Assembly: GCA_014607495.2 (NCBI GenBank)
Contig: CP053156.1
Coordinates: forward strand, 10,788,001 to 10,852,000
Source: Carposina sasakii
Lineage: Eukaryota; Arthropoda; Insecta; Lepidoptera; Carposinidae
Direction: 5' to 3'
Length of the DNA stretch: 64,000 nucleotides
Positions 34,541 to 45,760 of the stretch are shown one piece after another. Numbering within the stretch: the first letter of the stretch is position 1; every line of letters starts with the position of its first letter. A program made the position numbers and the translations under genes. Under the pieces are notes generated by a model. That model saw only the letters and a list, made by a program, of their open reading frames with translations, was not told the DNA's origin and searched no databases.

Positions 34541-34694
34541 GGTATATAAATACATAGATAAGTATAGAAACATCCATGACTCGGAAACAAACATCAATAT
34601 TCATCATGTCAATGTTTGCACCTACCGGGATTCGAACCCAGGACCTATGGCGTCGTAGACAGGGTCACTGCCTACTAGACCAATCGGTCGTCAA
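34541..34694 (-). repeat. tRNA-derived SINE (family F), truncated copy
   Basis: AGATAAGTATAGAAACATCC, GACTCGGAAACAAACATC and the tRNA-like head (complement of GGTTCGAATCC at 34630-34640) match 32820-33003 closely. The far end is missing. Confidence 0.7.
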
Positions 34695-35394
34695 AAAACG
34701 TCCCAAATGGTGAATTGAACCGAGTTACTAAAACAAAATAGACAAAATAATGAAACTGGCTGCAATTCCAAAGGCATTGTTCTATGAAAAAATAAGTAAA
34801 ATAACTTCTTCGGCCAATGTATAGGTATAGAGAAACTATGCATTGGAACGATTTTTTTCTCTGCGGAGATAAGTAAATGGCGTCTTAATCGATATTTTCA
34901 TTAAATAACTCAATTATTTCATTATACCTAAGGTAAAAATTTGTAAAGGAGCCCTATCGGATGCAGGAGAGAACCACAATCAAATGCAAATCCTTAGAAT
35001 AAGGCTCCCTTATTCTATGTGCAAATCCTAGAACGCGATATTGAAGTTTCTCATAATGATTGGAATATATACCTACATGGGCCAATACAACGACTATTGG
35101 CCCGGTGGGGCCGGAAGCACTTCCCTTTTCACCACCCCCCACAAATTATTCGCTTATAAGCAGTTTCATGCATTCATAACTATTTTTTATCATTATCAAA
35201 AGCTTGCAAAGAAGATAGAGTGTTAGATCTTAAATCCTTTTCTTGGTAAAAAGTATTCCAATCTAAAAATTGTGAATGTTCTTATTAAATGGTAAAACAT
35301 AGTTTGAAGTCTCTTTGCCGTTCTTGTTGTGCAAGATTAATATAACTTGCGGATTACTCGGTTTCAGTGTGTATTTATATTTTGTGAGGTTGTT
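34695..35394. other. AT-rich non-coding DNA
   Basis: Short overlapping open frames on both strands at 34954-35226 look random. Nothing else seen. Confidence 0.35.
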
Positions 35395-35520
35395 GAATAA
35401 ATAAAATATTATAAAATTATTAATAAAGAAATGGAAAAAATTCCTCACCCGGGTGGGAATCGAACCCACGACCTTTGCATTCCGTGCCAGCGCTCTTACC
35501 GCTGAGCCACCGGGTCAATT
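35395..35520 (-). repeat. tRNA-derived SINE (family C), best-preserved copy
   Basis: On the minus strand it reads TTGACCCGGTGGCTCAGCGG, GAGCGCTGGCACGGAATGC and GTGGGTTCGATTCCCACCCG, then GAGGAATTTTTTCCATTTC and TTTATTAATAATTTTATAA. Acceptor-like CCCGG/CCGGG and the T-arm pair well. The anticodon arm does not form, so it is a SINE and not a tRNA. Confidence 0.7.
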
Positions 35521-36469
35521 ATATTAGCATAACACATTTATTGGCATAATATGATCTGTTCCCTGAAAAACTTTATTTAACCATTACGAGTATTCCAAAT
35601 CTATTGAATAAATATCGCCGATTACTTTAATAACCTATTTGTAATCATATTTATTTGCTTTAAACATGGGTGTTAGAATGTACCTAAAAGCAAAGTAAAA
35701 TCGGAATTGCGTGTCTTTCATTCGTAAACAAAACGCGATGAGTCAAGGGCAAGGCAAAACGCTTAATATTATTACGAACGGAGCTCATGTTAATTTCGGA
35801 CATACTAATAAATCAAAATATTACGTTGTTATATTTATTACAAAAAAGCTGCTACTTAACATAATATTTATACACTTATTTTTTAGACTTTTACTCGTAT
35901 CTGTAATCCACTAGCTTGAAAATTTGCAAATTATGATTTTCTATGAAAAACCTGCAACCCCGATGTTTCTATAAAGGTAGGGTATATGAATAAATAAGGG
36001 GTTGCGTCTGACTCACCCTTCAGACAGGGGGAAATGTCAATGTACCTACCTTATTCCTGGAGTATGCATTATACCATAGAGGAATAAAAGACTATTCCTC
36101 TATGATTATACTAAGTAGGTTTGTATATACGACAGTGAACAACGACCTTAGATTTGGAGTTGGTGACGTCAGAAAATTGCAGATTCAGATTAGTGAATGA
36201 CCACATTTTTAATAACACTGTACTAGTGTAACATAACTAGATTAGGATGAACCTTATTATAATCTATAATATTCAGTATGAATTCCGAAAAGTTACGTTT
36301 AACCTTTTAAAAATTTTTATAACTACAAAGAAGATCATTGAGCTAGCCTATGTAAAATTTTATTGTAGTAAAATAAATAAATTTATAATTTTTATGAGCG
36401 GAGTATACCTGGAATAAAGTGCTCTGAATAAAATATCTAAGTATGTATAAATTAATTGTAATAAAAAAG
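35521..36469. other. AT-rich DNA with one short perfect hairpin
   Basis: CATAGAGGAATA (36075-36086) and TATTCCTCTATG (36093-36104) form a 12-bp stem with a 6-nt loop. The stem is too short for a microRNA precursor. Nothing else recognised. Confidence 0.5.
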
Positions 36470-36530
36470 AACATATTGCGCCGACCCCAAATAAATGGAA
36501 ACAGTGCAGGAAGATGATGATGATGATGAA
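36470..36530 (+). mobile_element. LINE 3' tail with GAT repeats
   Basis: TTGCGCCGACCCCAAATAAA, TGGAAACAGTGCAGGAAG and then ATGATGATGATGATGA match another common lepidopteran LINE terminus. The rest of the element is not recognisable. Confidence 0.5.
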
Positions 36531-36910
36531 TACGAAGAACTCAGAATTTCTCATACAAAGGCTCTAAGACCATCACAAACGTTAACCCTAAATACCCTTA
36601 ATACCTTAAATACGCAGATTAAGACTTCAAAATAAGATCAAAAAATATCCTCCAGCGACCGGTTTGTTGCCCTCTAATGTTTATAAACTTCTTTATTTTT
36701 TGGGATAATACAGGGCAACCCCACACGATGTAATATAAAAAAATTGCAAGGTGTAATACAGTACTTACAAATTACTATTTACCTTCTAATGTTAAACATT
36801 ATCTCTTTGACAAAAGCAATTTTTTATAAGTTTGCTCAGTGATAGTGTGCAATGGAAATATTACCTACCCTTTGCTCTTGAACTATACAGAAAACCAAAA
36901 AACTATTTTT

Positions 36911-37284
36911 ACTGGAAATACCTCATGACGATATAGTGTTGTAAAAACTTTACTTACATATCTGTATAAATAGATATGTGTTTTAGATGTATGAGTCCAA
37001 AGTTCATACCGACATATAAAACAAACAGGGTCATCGAACAAAGTGCAAATCTTGGTCAATTATAGGTTTTTGACGTGAAACGTCTTTAAAATCGCGCCGA
37101 CACATGTACCAGGTTTAAAAACTACTGGAAATACCTCATGACGATATAGTGTTGTAAAAACTTTACTTACATATCTGTATAAATAGATATGTGTTTTAGA
37201 TGTATGAGTCTAAAGTTCATACCGACATATAAAACAAACAGGGTCATCGAACAAAGTGCAAATCTTGGTCAATTATAGGTTTTT
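36911..37284 (+). repeat. near-identical 161-bp direct duplication
   Basis: 36911-37071 and 37124-37284 both run from ACTGGAAATACCTCATGACG to GGTCAATTATAGGTTTTT. I see one difference (GAGTCCAAAG against GAGTCTAAAG). The 52 bp between them differ from the flanks. The duplication is recent and non-coding. Confidence 0.85.
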
Positions 37285-37554
37285 TCTAACCTTTAAGGCT
37301 TTGCGTTTATGAAAATATAGCATAAGTCATTAAGATCATTTTTTGCCATGAATGAGATATTTTGGGATCAAATTGAATTGGGTTTATTCCACTTGTCCTT
37401 ACGTGTTGGTTTTACGGGGTTATTAATGGGTCCTCTCATATGTTTTTTTAAAGTTTCCCTCTAATTTATCGCGATGACACATTATATGCTCGGTTTTATA
37501 TTTCAATGCGATTTAACGAAATAATGTTTTATTAATACGTGCAAGAGTGAATGA

Positions 37555-37935
37555 ATTTATATACATACATATAAACACGGCTGTGTTCTCGAAAGGATCA
37601 TAAGGGAGCTCCCATGCAGGGATAGATTTAAATGATCAGTGGCAAGCTGCTAGCTTATCACCTGAGAGAATGCCAGCAACGCCGAAGCAAAGCGATAGCG
37701 AAAATTGTACAATATTCGCTATGAAATATCAAAGTTCTTTTGTGATTCATTTTACGTAATACGAATTTAACAAACGATCAGCGATTTTTGTACAATTTTC
37801 GCAATCGGTTTGCTTTTGCTAGTTAGGTAATAAGGGGCCGAGTTCCTTAGTCGGCTCTTAGGTACGATATGCACGGAAAGAGGTGCAGCTGATGTATTCT
37901 AGGGAAGCACGGCATCAGCACGGCAATCTTTGTTT
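37555..37935 (+). repeat. family J repeat, copy 6, interrupted by a family M MITE
   Basis: The left part (ACACGGCTGTGTTCTCGAAA to CACCTGAGAGAATGCC) and the right part (CCGAGTTCCTTAGTCGGCTC to CGGCATCAGCACGG) match copy 2. They are separated by about 175 bp (37676-37850) with AGCGAAAATTGTACAAT near one end and TACAATTTTCGC near the other, matching 9140-9285. The M element therefore inserted later. Confidence 0.6.
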
Positions 37936-38462
37936 ACTAAAACCTAACTATGAAACCTATTTTTAGTATTTAGGTCATAACCTCAATAATCAAAAACACT
38001 AAAAGTAAACACAAAATGGTACTTATTGTTGTTATTACTAAATATTAAGTTTTACTGCTTTTAAGTTCTTGAAGATTTGGTCCAGGGCCGGATATAAATT
38101 ATTAATTATTCCCTAAACCAGCATTATTTCAAAATAAATAAATACAAAATATACCTAAAACGTTTTAATGTTAACTGATTTATACTAGTTTAAAAGGTCA
38201 AGACTAGCTTAAAATAAAATGAAGTGATAAAATATATATTCATCAATTAAGTCTATATATAAAAATAAATTATTAGAACGTCTAATATTATGTGATACTA
38301 ATAAATTAAATTTCAACGTTTCCAATGAATATTTATTATCTACATAAAGGAAAATCCCATATTATAATTATGTAATATATTATATTGATTCTTTGCAATG
38401 ATCTCTGATCAACGAACCCTCCCTTCGTTTCGGAGATTGATTCACTAATCTATCTATCTATA
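37936..38462. other. AT-rich non-coding DNA
   Basis: Nothing recognised. Confidence 0.35.
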
Positions 38463-38842
38463 CAGGGTGATTTTTGGTCGTCAACGTTCCCGAAAACTAC
38501 GGAATCTCCTCATCATCACGATCATTTTTCTCCATGGAAGCATACCTGGGAAGTGTCTGGTTTCCAAAATATTAGGGTCCAAAGTTGAGTAAATAGACTG
38601 CGTTTTTCTGCATAAATGCACATAGACGCGCGTAGCAGGATTTTTTCACGAAAAATAATTAATATCTCTCTATAAAAAAACTAACATAAACACTAGACAC
38701 TATAAATTTCGCACGATCAAGGAATTTTCAAAAAATTTTCAAAAAAAATTTTTTTCCCAGCATTTTATTTGGCATAAACTTACTTTATTTCATGTATAGA
38801 GTACGTACCCTTCGTTAAAGGTGGCCACAAAAAAACACCCTG
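38463..38842 (-). mobile_element. family B MITE, copy 5
   Basis: Full length, CAGGGTGATTTTTGGTCG to AAACACCCTG, TA on both sides. Very close to copy 6. Confidence 0.8.
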
Positions 38843-38877
38843 TATATACAAACTTTGTGCATAATAATAAATAAATA

Positions 38878-39060
38878 ACGGATCGACGTTTGTGCACGCT
38901 AATCTCAGTAATGGCTGAACCGATTTCGATGCAGTTTTCAGGAATATATTGTGACAGGTCCCACTTTTTATCCCGGGAAAATGTTTTTATCCCGTATAAT
39001 TTCGACATTTTATTTTTTCCGCTGTCCACGCGGACGTAGTTGCGGGCGTCCACTAGTGTT
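38878..39060 (+). repeat. RTE/SINE-like repeat
   Basis: ACGTTTGTGCACGCTAATC, GGCTGAACCGATTTCGATG, ACAGGTCCCACTTTTTATC and CCGCTGTCCACGCGGACG in order. The minus-strand 87-codon frame over it is not a gene. Confidence 0.65.
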
Positions 39061-39299
39061 ATAATATATTAACAAAATTGAAGGTATATAAAATATTATA
39101 TAAATACTATGTATTATATTATGTATTTATTATATTGATATATTCTACTGACAACTAAGTATAAGGGCAGGAAGATGATATTGTCTAGAAGATTACTTAG
39201 AACCACATTAGGGTCTCATTATTTTTGTAGGAAGTATTTAAGCTCAAAAAGTAATAAGAATAATTTTATATTTAATTATCACTTTCCCCAATAGTTTGC

Positions 39300-39400
39300 G
39301 TGAAGAAATCTCTTTCAGAGATAAGCACGCCTTTGTACATTTTCTTTCATAATTTTTGTCTGTATATAATTGTATGTGTACAATAAAGAATAAGAAAATA
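39300..39400 (+). mobile_element. LINE 3' end with AATAAAG
   Basis: GATAAGCACGCCTTTGTACA, TTTTCTTTCATAATTTTTGT and TTGTATGTGTACAATAAAG resemble the widespread lepidopteran LINE terminus with GCCTNTTGTACA and CAATAAAG. Confidence 0.5.
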
Positions 39401-39796
39401 GAGAACTAAATATCAATACCGTAGAGGTAGTGGTAGGCAGTTTTGAATACTGCTGCGTAAAAAAACTAGACTTGGACTTTACAATAGGTCTAACGTATAA
39501 CAGGTCCGCCAAAAAAACTCTGAAAACCTGTTGGTCGCTAAAAATAAATGTTGTTGCTAAACAGACCCAAAGTAAACATTTGAAATCTTCCGGTGTTTAC
39601 GATTTAACCGGCGGTTAAACAAGTGTCACGTCTGTCAAACGAGTGATAAGGTTGAAGTAAAAATATTGTGTACATAATTAAATTAATAACACATGACACC
39701 GTACGTAACAAAATTACTTATACTTACACTGTCGGAAGATGTGAATCAGAATTAGATTATATTTCCTATAGTTATAATATATTTGGTCTCAGTATA

Positions 39797-40166
39797 CAGG
39801 ATGATTTTTGGTCGTCAACGTTCCCGAAAACTACGGAATCTCCTCATCATCACGATCATTTTTCTCCATGGAAGCATACCTGGGAAGTGTGTGGTTTCCA
39901 AAATATTAGGGTCCAAAGTTGAGTAAATAGACTGCGTTTTTCTGTATAAATGCACATAGACGCACGTAGCAAGATTTTTTCACGAGAAATAATTAATATC
40001 TGTCTATAAATAAACTAGCATAAACACTAGACACTATAAATTTCGCCAGATCAAGTAATTAAAAAAAAAAAAAAAAAATCCCAGCATTTTTTTTGGCATA
40101 AACTTACTTTATTTTATGTATAGAGTACGCACCCTTCGTTAAAGGTGGCCACAAAAAAACATCCTG
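39797..40166 (-). mobile_element. family B MITE, copy 6
   Basis: Full length, CAGGATGATTTTTGGTCG to AAACATCCTG. Its right TA is directly followed by family A copy 5. Confidence 0.8.
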
Positions 40167-40170
40167 TATA

Positions 40171-40430
40171 CAGGATGTAACAAAAAGGGTATGTTAAGCG
40201 AAAAGCTACGTAAATAGCCCACTGTAGAGAACCTATCCACAAAATTTGAGACTCAAAATCACATGTTTATTTTTCCCGATAGTATGGAGATTTTTTAAAT
40301 ATCTCAGGAATTTTCATACAATCTTGAAAAATAAACATGTGATTTCGAGTCTCAAATTTTGTGGATAGGTTCTCTACAGTGGGCTATTTACGTAGCTTTT
40401 CGCTTAACATACCCTTTTTGTTACACCCTG
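40171..40430. mobile_element. foldback MITE, family A, copy 5
   Basis: A 260-bp palindrome, CAGGATGTAACAAAAAGG to TTTTTGTTACACCCTG. The two arms differ by only a few bases, the best foldback in the window. Confidence 0.85.
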
Positions 40431-40924
40431 TATAGGAAATAATTATGTCCTTTTTCCATTAATCTCACGTGTAAAAAACCAAGACCAACCACAAAAATGT
40501 ACAAAATATCTAAATTAATTATTATTTGACTAAACAAATTAAAACAAAGTTAATTAATAAATACACAATTTGTAATGTTTTTAAATATTTACAGACAGCC
40601 TATAATTTTCTTGGATTTTTTTACGTTTTTACGAATATAGGTAATTTTTTTTTGCCCTTAACATTTCTTCTTACATAGATTTTAATCACATCACGTGATA
40701 CGAACAATAAAGATAATTTAAACGTGCTAAGATTCTCAGTTATAGATCTAAACCTATAATTTTGTTACATTGGCGTGATAAATAGAACTAGTGTAAAATT
40801 ACAAGGAAATAAGGAAAAACTCCGCTAAAGATTGACGTAGATGCTCTTTGTACTATTTATTGTGCTAAATGTATAAACGTGTTATACAAAAAAAGTTATT
40901 TGGTAATCTTAGAATAAATTAGCC
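40431..40924. other. AT-rich non-coding DNA
   Basis: Nothing recognised. Confidence 0.35.
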
Positions 40925-41184
40925 GCGTGGTGCCGGCAGAGTAGAGTTTGTACCACCCCTGCCTGCCCGTGGGTATCGTACGAGGTGATTAAGGGTTTCC
41001 GAGAGGTGGGCAGCAGCGCCTCCCTTACTGACAACATAGTCCGAAAATCACACTGCGGTCACCAACCCGCCTGCCCAGCGTGGTGACTATGGGCAAAAAC
41101 CCCCCTGTGGCAGTAGCCTTGTGGCGTGCCCTGGGGAGGCCTACGTCCAGCAGTGGACTGCAATAGGCTGAAGAAGAAGATGAA
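40925..41184 (+). mobile_element. LINE 3' end with GAA/GAT tail, copy 2
   Basis: It begins CGCGTGGTGCCGGCAGAG, then CCCGTGGGTATCGTACGAGG, GACTATGGGCAAAAACCC, GGCCTACGTCCAGCAGTGG and CTGCAATAGGCTGAAGAAG. It is the longest copy of the terminus at 24290. Confidence 0.7.
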
Positions 41185-41243
41185 TAAATTAATACTGTTA
41201 AGACTTTATTGACCAAAAGTTTATGAGGTTATGAACCTTACTA

Positions 41244-41361
41244 AGGGCTGATTTTTCCAAACGTCAGATAGCCTATCAGAAGAATAAAGTTGATACTATT
41301 CATTCGATAAACCTATCGATAACCATCAGATAACTTTCTGACACTTGGACAAATCGACCCT
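41244..41361. mobile_element. palindromic MITE, family T, copy 4
   Basis: GGGCTGATTTTTCCAAACGT pairs with ACACTTGGACAAATCGACCC. AGATAGCCTATCAGAAGAAT shows the family interior. Confidence 0.65.
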
Positions 41362-43177
41362 GAATACATTTAGTTTTATCAGATTTTTTAAAGTAAGTAT
41401 TATAAGTAGCAAAAATGGCACAGTTTGTATTGTTTATTACTGTAACTTTAATAACCTGGATTTAAAACAAGCCTAGAACTTATTGATATTTTTATAGTAA
41501 TTTATTTTTCTTTGTTACTATATTTTCATTATTTTCCCACGATTGTAAATCTATGTCGGTTCATCGTTCTCATTAGAAGGACAATGTAATCAAAATCCTG
41601 TTTGTGTTAAGTAAAAAACTTACGTCGCATTATCAAATGTATGTATGAGGTTGGGTGCATATGGCATACCGTAACAAATCACATTTGAGTCTGACAGATT
41701 TTTATGTATGCATTGAAACCATGGAGAAGAAATAAATGAGGAGTAGCGGCTAAGTATATTTTCATACAAAAATAGTGTGCCGCGGAGTGTTTAAGATTGT
41801 TTTACTAGTGTAATTACTCATCACTAGATGGCAATATTATGCTACGTTTTAATAATAAAATACCCTGATAAAAGCGCTAGTGTCTTTGTAATTTTAATAC
41901 GATTACATTTCGGAGCACAAGCGTGTGGTTACAGCTACTGCGTTACACTGGCGCTGAAGGTCCGCCCCTATCATGACGTCATGGCCTCACGATTGCCACA
42001 CGACTCACTTCATAGTCCCACCTCTTCTTTTATACTTTCTTCATGATTGAAACAAACGAAAAATACTTTAAGATAAGTTACGGACAAAGGTATAAAATTT
42101 TGGAATTAAGCCTAAATTTTATATGACACTCAGAAAATATGAACAAAACAATTAAATTATACCTGTACATTATATACAATTAACAAAGATGTACAATGTA
42201 AGGTGAGTCAGCAGAAATAAGAAAATAGATCAACATCAAATTAATCGATCTTCGAAATTGGTTTAGGATATTTTTATAAAATCCCATAAACAGATCATTT
42301 TTGATAAATCTCAATTCACGTAGGTGATAGTCGTAAAAACAAACACATTTGCGATAAAATTGTATCTTAATGACTGTCAAAACTTGATGAACATTCGAGA
42401 AACCCGTTCGCTTTTTCTTGTTCTTGCTTGGTCTACCAATTTATTCTTGTAGATGTATCTTTGAAATAATCTACTTATCTCGCTCTGGAACAAATCGAAT
42501 GAAATCGTTATAGCAAAAAATATGCTACTGCTTCGTTTGCCGCTTACGCTTCGGTGCTTGTATTTAAGAATTCATCAAGTACACAGTGATTGAATCTAAA
42601 CAGTTAATGATGAATGTTCATTTTGAACTTTTCACCTTAGTAGTATAGTTTTGGAAGCCTTTTGATTAAAATTTATGGGGATCTACGTCCAACATGTCAC
42701 AGTAGTAACAGATCTTGCTCATTACTTGGTCTAACTCCGAATACAGAAGATACGTTTGTTCTAGTGTACAAATGTGTCAGTCAGACTACGATTGCCCAAA
42801 AGGACAACAATGATTTTCATCAACAAAATTCGTCCTTCATTTACTAAATATTGACGCCATTTGGATAATAAATTAATTATCCTAATGTAAATCAACGACA
42901 GTTCGATTACACTTAAAAAATACGTGATCATACAAAAAGTGCAATTTTATTACTTTGTTAAGAGTTGAATATTTAATACAACCACATCCATCACAGCTAT
43001 TCGAAATCTTAAATGTGATTGCATAAACAAATTTTAATGATTGAATTATGTACTATGTAAAAAATTCAATAACTAATTATTTAATGCAAAAAATTACCAT
43101 AATACTTATCTATACTTAATTAAGTCAATGTGAAGTAAACAGAAAATTCATAATTTTTCCGATAGGTAATATATATA
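41362..43177. other. AT-rich non-coding DNA
   Basis: No recognised repeat or exon. GCGCTAGTGTCTT at about 41875 recurs near 47937 as part of an unclassified short repeat. Confidence 0.35.
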
Positions 43178-43436
43178 CAGGGTGTAACAAAAAGGGTATG
43201 TTAAGCAAAAAGCTATGTAAATATCCCACTACAAGGAACCTATCCACAAAATTTCAGACTTGAAATCACATGTTTATTTTTCCAGATAGTATGGAGAATT
43301 CTACACAACTCAGGAATGTTCATACAATCTTGAAAAATAAACATGTGATTTTGAGTCTCAAATTTTGGAAATAGGTTCTCTATAGTAGGCTATTTATATA
43401 GCTTTTCGCTTAACATACCCTTTTTGTTACATCCTG
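43178..43436. mobile_element. foldback MITE, family A, copy 6
   Basis: CAGGGTGTAACAAAAAGG to TTTTGTTACATCCTG, flanked by a TA run; 259 bp. Confidence 0.8.
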
Positions 43437-43744
43437 TATATATATATACCTACAAGTAAAATAGTCATCCACGTTCCATAAATTGCGGTTTTTCTAACAA
43501 AAAATTAATCGACTAGTTTAACTCGGTGCATGCAGCAGAATCTGTCAATAAAAAAATGCTTCCTAAACAAAATCATATGACGAATGACCTCAAACGTTGT
43601 GCCATTGACAGTACAATTTGGTATCATGACTCGTGATCACGAAGAAATTACTTAACGGAGGTGGCCTAACAATATCAACAAACATTTATGAAAATTCCGT
43701 GCATGTAATAGTCGACTAAAGAATAGGTCGTTCAGGTAAAAAGG
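43437..43744. other. AT-rich non-coding DNA
   Basis: No recognised repeat or exon between two MITE-bearing segments. Confidence 0.35.
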
Positions 43745-43831
43745 TACTTGTCACTGATAATTTGTATCTGGCCCCGCTTTGCTAAGTAATCTCCTTTATG
43801 ATCCTGAAGTTCTGGAACACAGCCGTGTGTA
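43745..43831 (-). repeat. family J repeat, copy 7 (fragment)
   Basis: CTTGTCACTGATAATTTG, ATCTCCTTTATGATCCTGAA and GGAACACAGCCGTGTGTA. It is cut by family A copy 7 at the TA. Confidence 0.5.
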
Positions 43832-44092
43832 CAGGGTGTAACAAAAGGGGTATGTTAAGCGAAAAGCTATGTTAATAGGCCACTAAAAGGTAACCTACCA
43901 ACAAAATTTCAGACTCGATATCCCATGTTTATTTTTCCAGAAATTATGGAGAATTCCTAAGCGACTCAGGAATGTTCATATAATCTTGGAAAATAAATAT
44001 GTGATTTCGAGTCTCAAATTTTGAAAATAGGTTCTCTATGGCGGGCTATTTACATAACTTTACGCTTAACATACCCTTTCTGTTACACCCTG
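43832..44092. mobile_element. foldback MITE, family A, copy 7
   Basis: CAGGGTGTAACAAAAGGGG to TTTCTGTTACACCCTG, TA flanks, 261 bp. It is inserted at the edge of a family J fragment. Confidence 0.8.
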
Positions 44093-44589
44093 TATAAGTA
44101 TGTATGCATTTACGAAAATACTAGCTGTTGGCCGCGAATTCATCTGCGTGGACTATAGAATGTAGACTATATCCTCCTCCTTACTCTCAAATATATGTAA
44201 CGTAAGTATACAATTTTTTTTTTAAGTAAATAAAGCGTCAAGAGATAACAAATAAATAAACAATAAAAAAAAAAAACAAATTTACCTTCACATTTGCATT
44301 CAATTAAGATAGCGTCGCTTTGACCAGTGATGAAAAGTCAAGCAAACATACTACGCTGTGAAGTCATATTGACGGTCACAGGCCTAAATTGATTATAGCA
44401 TCTCTTCTATGTCCTTCCTTGACGTCGTGAGTGGAGCCACGTGGTAGGAATACCGATGGCCGACCTCTGATTGTATTGTTTACCGACCCAATAGGTACTT
44501 CCGATAGCCCCTAAAGGTTAGTGTGAAAGGAAGAATGCGTGTAGCTCCATACGGCTATGTGATGCTGGTCCTTGAGACTCTATGACAGT
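44093..44589. other. non-coding DNA, partly GC-richer
   Basis: 44400-44580 is richer in G and C (GAGCCACGTGGTAGG, ATGGCCGACCTCTG) and may be part of a LINE, but I recognise no frame. Confidence 0.35.
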
Positions 44590-45395
44590 TTTTTATTTTA
44601 TTTTATTTCATATAATAATATATAACATAACAGAATTATCCAAATCGTTACATATTAAATCGTATTAAAATTATTATTTAAATTATACATAAAAAATTTA
44701 GAATAAAAATTAAATAATAATTATTCTTACTATACCAACAGCTTTGGCCTGTAACATATTGTAAATACTGTTACTCTAGTGAATTCACTCATTGCACATG
44801 AGAATAAATCCACCGTTTCGTGGACGACACTCAGCAGCCGCAAGGCTCTGACCAGAGGTGAGCGCTTTAACAAATTAGTTCTACCACACGCCGCCGCGAA
44901 GAGCCGATTAGTCCTAGTCCGCAAGAATGTATTTGGTACCCACAATCCACATTGCTCCAGAACCAATGGGTTTACAACTTTGCCGCGTATTACGCTTAGG
45001 ACATAACTCGACAAAGATAGAAATCTCCTAACCTCTAACTGGTTATATCCTACCATACCTAAGACGAACAGCGTAGGATACATAAGTGGGTAAAAAGGAT
45101 AAACCCCATACAGTTTTAAATACAGATACCTTGTGAACTTATTTTGTATCCGCTCCAACATGAGGACATATTTAGCTTCTGTTGGGGCCCATATAGCTGC
45201 GTTACTCTCCAATTGACTTCGTACTAATGCATTATATAAACTTTTTATGGCACCTATACTAGTGAAACCACCTGCAGTTCGTAGTACGAAGCCTAAGGTC
45301 TTGAAAGACTTCTTACACACGTTGGTAATATGTTCACGGTATGACAAGTCAGCAGTAAGCCGCACTCCCAGGTCACGCACTGACGTCACCGTTTT
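44590..45395 (-). mobile_element. 5'-truncated jockey-type LINE with AAATA-repeat tail
   Basis: On the minus strand a reverse transcriptase C-terminal frame is followed by an AT-rich 3' UTR and ends in repeats of AAATA at about 44590-44610. Truncation is at about 45395, where TAA precedes the conserved frame. Confidence 0.75.
44730..45389 (-). pseudogene. jockey-type LINE ORF2 C-terminal region, open but truncated
   Basis: 219 codons are open without a break. Early residues SVRDLGVRLTADLSYREHI match the block after the palm. They are followed by FKTLGFVLRTAGGFTS, IKSLYNALVRSQLESNAAIW, LERIQNKFTRYLYLKLYGVY, NQLEVRRFLSLSSYVLSVI and CGLWVPNTF. This is the thumb and C-terminal region of jockey-clade reverse transcriptases. 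Endonuclease and catalytic palm are lost, so it cannot act on its own. Lack of internal stops suggests recent insertion. It is the longest single open frame in the window. Confidence 0.8.
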
Positions 45396-45554
45396 ATATT
45401 ATAATAGATGATCCAGCTAACTACGTATATCGCCTTATTTCTATTATTTTTTAAAAATAAAAACCTTGTAGAAATAATAAAATAAAAAACACAAAAAGAA
45501 AAAATCATTCAATTAGGTGCAGTAGATGCTGGTAGACGTTTAAGGACTCTTTAT

Positions 45555-45760
45555 ACTATGTATAGTGGACGCCTACTACTCCGTCCTGGAATGCAGGAAC
45601 AACCAAATTTTGAAATTTTTAGGGTAAAAATATATTTTCCCGCGATATAAAATCCTTTGTCATCAAGCCAATGTCCTTTGTCAGGCTTTAGACTACCTGT
45701 ATACCAAATTTCATTTAAATCGGTTCAGTAATTTTAGCATGAAAGCAGGACAGACACACA
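45555..45760 (-). repeat. RTE/SINE-like repeat, diverged
   Basis: GTGGACGCCTACTACTCCGT, AATATATTTTCCCGCGATA, ATACCAAATTTCATTTAAAT and CGGTTCAGTAATTTTAGCAT are the reverse of the family order. Confidence 0.55.

Noticed and set aside
44730..45389. 219-codon open frame as a host gene
   Set aside because: Residues match the C-terminal part of jockey-type reverse transcriptase, and a 3' UTR with a short-repeat tail follows.
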